Source of the DNA: JAFGIT01 sp016929465 [NCBI: Candidatus Coatesbacteria bacterium]
Lineage (GTDB): Bacteria > B130-G9
Length of the DNA: 10,408 bases
Reading direction: 5' to 3'
NCBI GenBank assembly: GCA_016929465.1
Contig: JAFGIT010000069.1
Location: forward strand, 1 to 10,408
Part shown: positions 1-5,095 of the stretch, one piece after another
Position numbering within the stretch: position 1 is the stretch's first letter
Layout: each line of letters begins with the position of its first letter
Position numbers and translations under genes: made by a program
The notes under the pieces: model-generated
Seen by the model: only the letters and a program-made list of their open reading frames with translations
Databases searched by the model: none
What the model was told of the DNA's origin: nothing

Positions 1-768
1 GTCAGATGGGTAATCCCCGACAAGACCGAACCCCCTCGCGTGACCAAAGTCTCTATGCTACTTCAGGAGCAGTTCCTGAATTCGCCTCCGGTCGCGATCC
101 AGCAGATCAAGAAGGCCATTTTGCACATGTTCGTGCGGGCCTATGAGATGTTGGGCCACATAAAGGATGATATCTCGAATGATAACAACGAGAAGAAAGA
201 TGAGATAATCAAGCTGGAGGATGAACTCGATCGCCATCAGGCGGAGATCACTGAGTACATAAGCCTCGTTATGCACAAGGGCGTCTCCGTGTCCGACAGC
301 GAAACGCTAACTCACCTCCTTCACGCGGTCAACGACGTCGAGAATATCGGGGATTCTGTGGAGAGCACCTCGAATCTCCTTCAGCGCCTGGCAAAACTCG
401 GCCAGAAATTCTCCCCCGCAGCAAAAAGCGATATCATCGAGATGGTGACGCTCGTCGCCTCGATGGTTGATGATTCGATTCGCGCTCTCGAGCACGAGAG
501 CAGGCGAACTGCGATGAGCGCGATTGAGAAGGAAGCGCGAATCGACGAGATGAAGCGGAAATTCCGCAAGCGGAATAGGGATAGATATGTTGCGTATAAG
601 CGCGGTGAGAGCACAACAGAGGAAAAACTCTGGGGCCAGGTCATCTCCAATGATGTAATCTCTAATATGGAAAAGATTGCCGATAATGCTGAGAACGTTC
701 TCGAGGCTTATAAACTCGCTGCAGAGAGCAAACCCACGGATCAATGGGTGAGAGATCATGAGGCTTAG
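1..768 (+). CDS. Na+/phosphate cotransporter, C-terminal PhoU-like domain (5'-truncated by window edge)
   Basis: The frame is open from base 1, so this is the 3' end of a longer gene. A GTG at 40 is available but is unlikely to be the true start. The visible 255 residues are soluble and highly charged, made of long helices, and fit the PhoU-like tail that follows the membrane part of bacterial Na/Pi cotransporters (Na_Pi_cotrans/NptA family). The entry segment VIPDKTEPPRV followed by LLQEQFLNSPPVAIQQ is typical of the junction between the last membrane segment and this tail ('LN-PPVA' motif). Later stretches such as DVENIGDSVES and MEKIADNAENVLEA are PhoU-type helices with conserved Asp/Glu and Asn. 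The protein would import or export phosphate with sodium at the inner membrane, the tail being cytoplasmic. Its stop overlaps the next gene by 11 bases. A free-standing PhoU/DUF47 protein starting at 40 is possible but less likely because the upstream frame is open. Confidence 0.82.
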   Translation, partial: VRWVIPDKTEPPRVTKVSMLLQEQFLNSPPVAIQQIKKAILHMFVRAYEMLGHIKDDISNDNNEKKDEIIKLEDELDRHQAEITEYISLVMHKGVSVSDSETLTHLLHAVNDVENIGDSVESTSNLLQRLAKLGQKFSPAAKSDIIEMVTLVASMVDDSIRALEHESRRTAMSAIEKEARIDEMKRKFRKRNRDRYVAYKRGESTTEEKLWGQVISNDVISNMEKIADNAENVLEAYKLAAESKPTDQWVRDHEA

Positions 769-1090
769 AGTGTATTTTGCTATTTGTGCCTTCTGTTTTT
801 TGGGAGGCTGTATAGGTTGCGGCACGGAGCACGGCATGTACGAGGGCTCTCAGATAAGCTCTTCGATCATGCTTTTTGTCCTCTATGCCTTTTCATTTGT
901 TTGCATTCTCGGGTCATTGCTCAAACGCTGGGGGATGCCTTTTCTCTTTGCGGGCACCTTTGTGCTCGTCTGCTGCACCGTAATGCTGTTGATGACACCG
1001 TACCTGTGGTTGGGCATGGTATTGCTCGCCGCTGGTCTCGTTGCGTCATATTTCGCGTACAGCCGTAATCGCAGCGGGACAGGCTCTTAG
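758..1090 (+). CDS. small membrane protein of unknown function
   Basis: This 110-residue protein is mostly hydrophobic. It has an N-terminal segment (about residues 4-20) ending in FLGGCIGC and three further likely membrane segments (about 37-55, 61-80 and 82-101), then a short basic tail (SRNRSGTGS). LGGC loosely resembles a lipoprotein lipobox with Cys18 as the acceptor, but the later membrane segments make an ordinary multi-pass protein equally likely. The ATG lies inside the 3' end of the phosphate transporter gene with an 11-base overlap, which suggests translational coupling; only a weak purine-rich stretch precedes it. I recognise no family. Its position suggests a role linked to the transporter, but nothing in the protein proves it. 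Confidence 0.62.
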   Translation: MRLRVYFAICAFCFLGGCIGCGTEHGMYEGSQISSSIMLFVLYAFSFVCILGSLLKRWGMPFLFAGTFVLVCCTVMLLMTPYLWLGMVLLAAGLVASYFAYSRNRSGTGS

Positions 1091-1193
1091 AGGGCGGAGA
1101 CGGACCCTATCCCAGGTTTCAATGATATTCGGTTGCGTCTCATGGTGACGGGCGATTTCACTCCGGTCCCTATTTGGCGTAGGCCTTTCTCGA

Positions 1194-2012
1194 ATGAGGA
1201 GCAAATTAATATTGCGATTGATTGATTCTGGTTCATGCTCAGCCGAGCTCAATATGGCAATAGATGAGTCGTTATTCTCGACCTTCGATTGTGACACGGC
1301 CGAGCCGGTTCTGAGGCTTTATACATGGAATCGGCCTTGTTTGACGCTGGGCTACTTCCAGAGGGCGGCCGATGCGGTAAGAAGGGATGCGTGCAGAGAG
1401 CGGGGAGTCGATGTCGTAAGACGGATAACAGGCGGAAGAGCTGTTCTGCACGACCAGGAATTGACATATTGCATCGTGGCCCCCGTAAAGAGGGGACCCT
1501 TTGCCGGGCGCTTGATCGACTGCTATCAGGCCATAGCGACCTGTCTCGCCGAAAGCTGCGAGCAGCTGGGAATATCGAAGAACATGATAGAGGTCGTAAC
1601 CGGGGCTCGCGGCGGCAGCGCATCTGCGGCATGCTTTATGATGGCCTCAGCGTACGAGATAATGGTCGGAGGTCGCAAGCTGATCGGCAGCGCACAGAAA
1701 CGCAACGACGACGTCTTTGTTCAGCATGGCTCGATCCCCCTGCGAATCGATATGCCGCTGACATTGAGCGTGATGCGGCTCGAGGAGAATTCGCCCGGGG
1801 GCGGCGCGGGTCTCCCGATGCCTTCGTGCCTGGAGGAACTCGCAGGCAGGCCGCTCGAATATGATGAAGTGAAGAAAGCAATCAAGGAGGGTTTCAGGCT
1901 GTCTCTGGAGGAGGAAGTCGTGCCCTCGGATTTGAGTGAACAGGAAGCGCGGCTCGCGGGAGAGCTTGCCCGCGAAAAATATGGGACTGACGCCTGGAAT
2001 TTTCGCAGGTAG
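1194..2012 (+). CDS. lipM: octanoyltransferase LipM-type (BPL_LplA_LipB family)
   Basis: The 272-residue protein matches the LipM/LplA fold and is close to the usual LipM length of about 278. Recognisable parts in order: IDSG near the start, NMAIDESL (20-27), TLGYFQ (51-56), the lipoyl-binding motif RRITGGRAVLHDQELTY (76-92), the catalytic-cysteine segment SAACF with Cys147, GGRKLIGSAQ (159-168) with Lys162, and a terminal DAWNFRR like the WNYKR end of Bacillus LipM. LipM moves octanoyl from acyl carrier protein to a lipoyl domain or GcvH, the first step of lipoate synthesis; the Cys in this place separates octanoyl/amido-transferases from ATP-using LplA ligases. Start: ATG 1194 has no visible Shine-Dalgarno, while in-frame TTG 1212 (residue 7) has GAGGAG at 1196-1201, so the true start may be 1212. 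No lipA or glycine-cleavage gene lies nearby. LipL-type amidotransferase remains possible. Confidence 0.87.
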   Translation: MRSKLILRLIDSGSCSAELNMAIDESLFSTFDCDTAEPVLRLYTWNRPCLTLGYFQRAADAVRRDACRERGVDVVRRITGGRAVLHDQELTYCIVAPVKRGPFAGRLIDCYQAIATCLAESCEQLGISKNMIEVVTGARGGSASAACFMMASAYEIMVGGRKLIGSAQKRNDDVFVQHGSIPLRIDMPLTLSVMRLEENSPGGGAGLPMPSCLEELAGRPLEYDEVKKAIKEGFRLSLEEEVVPSDLSEQEARLAGELAREKYGTDAWNFRR

Positions 2013-2048
2013 CCCATTAAATCGCCGTCGATGCGGCGCAAATTGCTT

Positions 2049-2053
2049 GGAGG
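2049..2053 (+). promoter_or_regulatory. ribosome binding site that decides the rph start
   Basis: GGAGG lies 10 bases before a TTG at 2064. The in-frame ATG at 2031 has no Shine-Dalgarno before it and would add 11 residues not expected for RNase PH, whose N-terminus normally begins a few residues before the GR(x)n-E-x-RP motif. This favours TTG 2064 as the start. Confidence 0.6.
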
Positions 2054-2063
2054 TTTCCTTGTT

Positions 2064-2801
2064 TTGAGGGCAAATGGTAGGAAGAATAATGAGATTCGCC
2101 CGGTAGAGATTGAGCGGGCATTTGCGAAGTATGCAGAGGGTTCTGCCTTAATCACGATGGGTAATACGAAGGTCTTGTGCACAGCCACGGTCAGAGAAGA
2201 ACTGCCGCAGTGGCTCCGTGGATCTGGACAGGGATGGATCACCAGCGAGTATGGGATGCTGCCCCGCTCTTCACCAAATAGGATACCCAGGGAGGCAAGC
2301 AGGGGCAGAATCACTGGTCGAACGCACGAAATACAGCGTCTGATCGGTCGGTCTCTGCGGGCAGTTGTCGATCTCACTATGATAAAGGACAGGACTATAT
2401 GGCTCGATTGTGACGTCATACAGGCTGATGGTGGAACGAGAACAGCCTCTGTTACTGCGAGCTTCGTCGCGCTCTGCGATGCGCTGACCTGGCTCGGTGG
2501 GGCGGACCAGGGATTGCCGTGCCTCTCAGGATTTGTGGCGGCGACAAGTGTTGGAATTGTATCCGATGAGCTTCTGCTCGATCTCGATTACTCTGAGGAT
2601 TCGACAGCAGCGGTCGATATGAATATTGTGATGACGGACACTGGCAAGTTCATCGAGATTCAGGGGACCGCCGAGGCCCAGCCTTTCGGGCAGGACTCGC
2701 TGACAGAGCTGATTTCGCTGGGCAATCACGGGATATCACAGCTGGTTGAGATTCAGCGTCGGGTTCTTGGTGATGTGTCCCATCTGATGGCGGGATATTA
2801 G
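2064..2801 (+). CDS. rph: ribonuclease PH
   Basis: RNase PH is a phosphate-dependent 3'-5' exoribonuclease that trims tRNA 3' ends and degrades structured RNA, working as a hexameric ring in the cytoplasm. The protein shows the family motifs in order: ANGRKNNEIRPVEIE at the N-terminus, GWITSEYGMLPRSS, then REASRGRITGRTHEIQRL (substrate-arginine region), IGRSLRAVVDL, LDCDVIQADGGTRTAS (phosphate-binding GGTRTA), LDLDYSEDSTAAVDMNIVM with the catalytic/metal aspartates, and IEIQGTAEAQPF. With the TTG start at 2064 the product is 245 residues, the usual family length; starting at ATG 2031 gives 256. It follows lipM by 51 bases and may share its transcript, which ends at the terminator just after the stop. 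No rdgB follows it, unlike the arrangement in many bacteria. The family assignment is very secure; only the start is open. Confidence 0.95.
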   Translation: MRANGRKNNEIRPVEIERAFAKYAEGSALITMGNTKVLCTATVREELPQWLRGSGQGWITSEYGMLPRSSPNRIPREASRGRITGRTHEIQRLIGRSLRAVVDLTMIKDRTIWLDCDVIQADGGTRTASVTASFVALCDALTWLGGADQGLPCLSGFVAATSVGIVSDELLLDLDYSEDSTAAVDMNIVMTDTGKFIEIQGTAEAQPFGQDSLTELISLGNHGISQLVEIQRRVLGDVSHLMAGY

Positions 2802-2804
2802 TCT

Positions 2805-2831
2805 GCTCCGGAGCGATTTCCGGAGCGTTTT
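2805..2831 (+). terminator. intrinsic terminator after rph
   Basis: Perfect 8-bp GC-rich stem GCTCCGGA (2805-2812) and TCCGGAGC (2819-2826) with a 6-base loop, followed by GTTTT. It begins 3 bases after the rph stop and separates rph from rpmB. The T-run is short, so termination may be partial. Confidence 0.72.
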
Positions 2832-2903
2832 CTGAACTATTTATTGGCTTTTAGTGTTAATCGAATGAATATGTCGATGACTGATACATAAGGAGTAAAT
2901 GAA

Positions 2904-3146
2904 ATGTCGCAAGTCTGTGAAATATGTGGCAAGAAGCCGATGTCCGGGCATAATATCAGCCACGCGCACAATGTAACCAACCGTCGTTGGCTTCCCAACC
3001 TCCAGACGGTCCGCACCAACGTGAACGGCCATGTCAAGCGAGTCAAGGTCTGCACAAGCTGCCTGAAAGCCGGGAAGGTAGAAAAGTTCGTCAAGTCCGC
3101 CACCCAAAAGCAGTTAAGACCCTCGGCCGAGGAATCGAAGAGCTAA
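2904..3146 (+). CDS. rpmB: 50S ribosomal protein L28, zinc-binding form
   Basis: This 80-residue basic protein is large-subunit ribosomal protein L28. It has the L28 opening [20 protein letters not shown], then [11 protein letters not shown] and a [13 protein letters not shown] end. Two Cys pairs, Cys5/Cys8 and Cys50/Cys53, form the zinc ribbon of the C+ (zinc-containing) form of L28. The C-terminal 15 residues after Val64 are polar and probably disordered. A strong AAGGAG at 2890-2895 sits 8 bases before ATG 2904. An out-of-frame ATG at 2899 is ignored. The gene follows the rph terminator, so it probably has its own promoter in the 100-base gap, although no clear -35/-10 pair is visible. There is no terminator between it and the next gene 45 bases downstream, so it may head the transcript for the signalling and sugar genes. 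Confidence 0.96.
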   Translation: MSQVCEICGKKPMSGHNISHAHNVTNRRWLPNLQTVRTNVNGHVKRVKVCTSCLKAGKVEKFVKSATQKQLRPSAEESKS

Positions 3147-3191
3147 ATACGGATTGCCGCGATTCAAAGCCGAAATCGATAGGGGGAGCTT

Positions 3192-5075
3192 GTGGAGCAG
3201 AATTCCTCGATCCTCGTTGTTGAGGATTCGGCCGGGCTAAGGGAGAATCTCGTCCAGACTCTCTCTATGGGCGGCTACTCGGTGCAGGCGGCCGATAACG
3301 GCCACTCCGCGCTTGAGATTCTCGAGACTGAGTCCTTCGATGTCATAATCACTGATATCAGGATGCCCGGAATGGACGGCCTTGCGCTCCTGGATCAGGT
3401 TCTGGCCATGGACGGGAAGCCCGAGACCGCTGTCATTTTGATGACGGCCTATATGACAATTGAATCGGCTGTGTCGTCCCTGAAGAAGGGGGCGTACGAC
3501 TACATCACAAAGCCCTTCAAAATCGAGCAGCTTCTGCACACCGTCGAGACTGTAATAGACAAGCGGAGGCTTAAGCTCGAGAATGTCCGGCTGAACAACG
3601 AGCTCAAAGAGCTCAACAGGGAGCTCGAGGAGAAGGTCAGGCTTCGAACGAAGCAGCTCCAGGAGTCTCAGAATGAGCTGCAGGAGAATTACCTGCAGGT
3701 TATCAAGTCATTCGCGGTCGTTCTCGAGGAAAGAGACGCGTACACACAAGGTCATTCCTCTCGTGTCACCGAGTACTCGGTCCGGATTGCGAACGAGATG
3801 GGACTTCCCGAGGGTCAGATAATCGCTCTTCAGATTGGTGGGAATCTGCACGATATCGGCAAGATCGGAATCCCCGAGGAGGTTCTTAGAAAACCGACCA
3901 GGCTGACAGATGATGAGTGGCGCGTTATGCGTGAGCATCCTATCAAAGGTGCACGCATGGTCGAGCCGCTGAGCTTCCTCTCGAAGGAGAGGATACTCAT
4001 CAAACATCACCATGAGCGCTGGGATGGCAGAGGCTATCCCGACGGCCTCGCCGGGGAAGAGATACCGCTGCTCTCCAGGATACTCTGCGTTGCGGATTCA
4101 TTCGACGCAATGACCTCGACGAGAAGCTATCGAAGGCGGATGGCGCTTGCCACGGCCATAGCCCAGATCGAAGAGAACAGGGGCACACAGTTCGATCCCA
4201 GAATCGTTGACGTGTTCATGAATTGCCTGAAGGAATTCGGGATTATAACCTCGATGGACTGCGTAATTCTCGCCGCCGGTAAGGGCAAGCGCATGAACAG
4301 CGATCGCCCGAAAGTACTCACCCAATTGCGCGGCAGACCCTTGCTGGGCTATGTTCTCGATCTGATGGCGAAGTTTGGGATGCACAAGACCTATATAGTC
4401 GTCGGCCATGGCGCCAATGAGGTCAAGGAATTCGTCCAAAGCACTTATTTGCAGGGAACCACCAATAATTGGTTCAGTGCCCACAGCCGGGCGCATCGCG
4501 AGGAATTAATCGAGTTCGTCCAGCAGAAGGAACAACTCGGCACAGCTCACGCTGTCGCGCAAGTCCTGCCACATCTGGTCCCCTCCAGAAATAGCATGCT
4601 GATTTTGAGTGGCGATGTCCCGCTGCTCAGCTTCAATACCATCAATAAATTGATCGACGAGCAGATGAGAACCGATGCAGGTCTGGTTCTTGCGACCGCT
4701 GACCTCGATGACCCGGGTTCTCTGGGCAGAATAGTCCGCAACGAAGAGGGCGAGCTAAAAGCGATCGTAGAGGCCTGCGAAGCTAGTGAAGAGGAACTGG
4801 CGATCAAGGAGATCAATGTCGGCGCATATTGCCTGTCTGGCGACCGTCGCTTTCTCGATTTCTTGGGCAAGGTCGAGAATGACAACTCCCAGGGCGAGTA
4901 TTACCTCACAGACGCAATCCGGCTATTCATGGAAAAAGGCAACCGAGTGCGTCTCTGCAAGATCGCTGATAGCCGTGAATCGCTCGGTATCAATACTATC
5001 CAGGACCTCGAAAGGGCAGAGAAATACATCGATGGGATAAACCTCTCAGCTCCCCTCGGCACCAATTTTCCCTAA
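3192..5075 (+). CDS. three-part fusion: response regulator receiver + HD-GYP phosphodiesterase + GlmU-type uridylyltransferase
   Basis: The 627-residue protein reads through three domains. Receiver (about 6-120): acidic pair Glu11/Asp12, phospho-acceptor Asp55 in TDIRMPGMDG, Thr85 and Lys107 in YITKPF. A charged coiled-coil linker runs from about 125 to 165. HD-GYP domain (about 168-350): His188, HD pair His220/Asp221 in LHDIGKIG, HHERWDGRGYP (273-283) and DSFDAMTS (302-309). All expected metal ligands and the GYP signature are present, so c-di-GMP hydrolysis is likely. Uridylyltransferase (about 355-612): LAAGKGKRM (360-368), PKVL with Lys374, EQLGTAHAV (447-455), SGDVPL with Asp475, GRIVRNEEG, KEINVG with Asn542, and NDNSQGEYYLTD (563-574). 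These match the N-terminal half of GlmU, which makes UDP-GlcNAc from UTP and GlcNAc-1-P. No left-handed helix acetyltransferase follows. The start is GTG with AGGGGGAG close before it. An in-frame ATG at 4254 begins the third domain exactly, so a separate product is possible; GAAGGA at 4229-4234 is 19 bases away, too far for a good ribosome site. Substrate sugar is inferred. Confidence 0.9.
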   Translation: MEQNSSILVVEDSAGLRENLVQTLSMGGYSVQAADNGHSALEILETESFDVIITDIRMPGMDGLALLDQVLAMDGKPETAVILMTAYMTIESAVSSLKKGAYDYITKPFKIEQLLHTVETVIDKRRLKLENVRLNNELKELNRELEEKVRLRTKQLQESQNELQENYLQVIKSFAVVLEERDAYTQGHSSRVTEYSVRIANEMGLPEGQIIALQIGGNLHDIGKIGIPEEVLRKPTRLTDDEWRVMREHPIKGARMVEPLSFLSKERILIKHHHERWDGRGYPDGLAGEEIPLLSRILCVADSFDAMTSTRSYRRRMALATAIAQIEENRGTQFDPRIVDVFMNCLKEFGIITSMDCVILAAGKGKRMNSDRPKVLTQLRGRPLLGYVLDLMAKFGMHKTYIVVGHGANEVKEFVQSTYLQGTTNNWFSAHSRAHREELIEFVQQKEQLGTAHAVAQVLPHLVPSRNSMLILSGDVPLLSFNTINKLIDEQMRTDAGLVLATADLDDPGSLGRIVRNEEGELKAIVEACEASEEELAIKEINVGAYCLSGDRRFLDFLGKVENDNSQGEYYLTDAIRLFMEKGNRVRLCKIADSRESLGINTIQDLERAEKYIDGINLSAPLGTNFP

Positions 5076-5095
5076 TCGACCAGCGAGAAGTCCCA

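Noticed and set aside
40-768. Free-standing PhoU/DUF47 regulator beginning at GTG 40
   Set aside because: The frame is open to base 1 and the residues before GTG 40 continue the usual transporter-to-tail junction, so a truncated cotransporter is the better reading.
307-837. Minus-strand open frame of 176 codons over the phosphate transporter end
   Set aside because: Antisense shadow of a recognised coding region; its protein has no recognisable motif.
1721-2419. Long minus-strand open frame of 232 codons across lipM and rph
   Set aside because: It is antisense to two clearly recognised genes, has no family motifs and no ribosome site.
2844-2872. Promoter-like pair TTGGCT and GAATAT 17 bases apart before rpmB
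   Set aside because: The -10 half matches only three of six consensus bases. A promoter is expected in this gap but cannot be fixed by eye.
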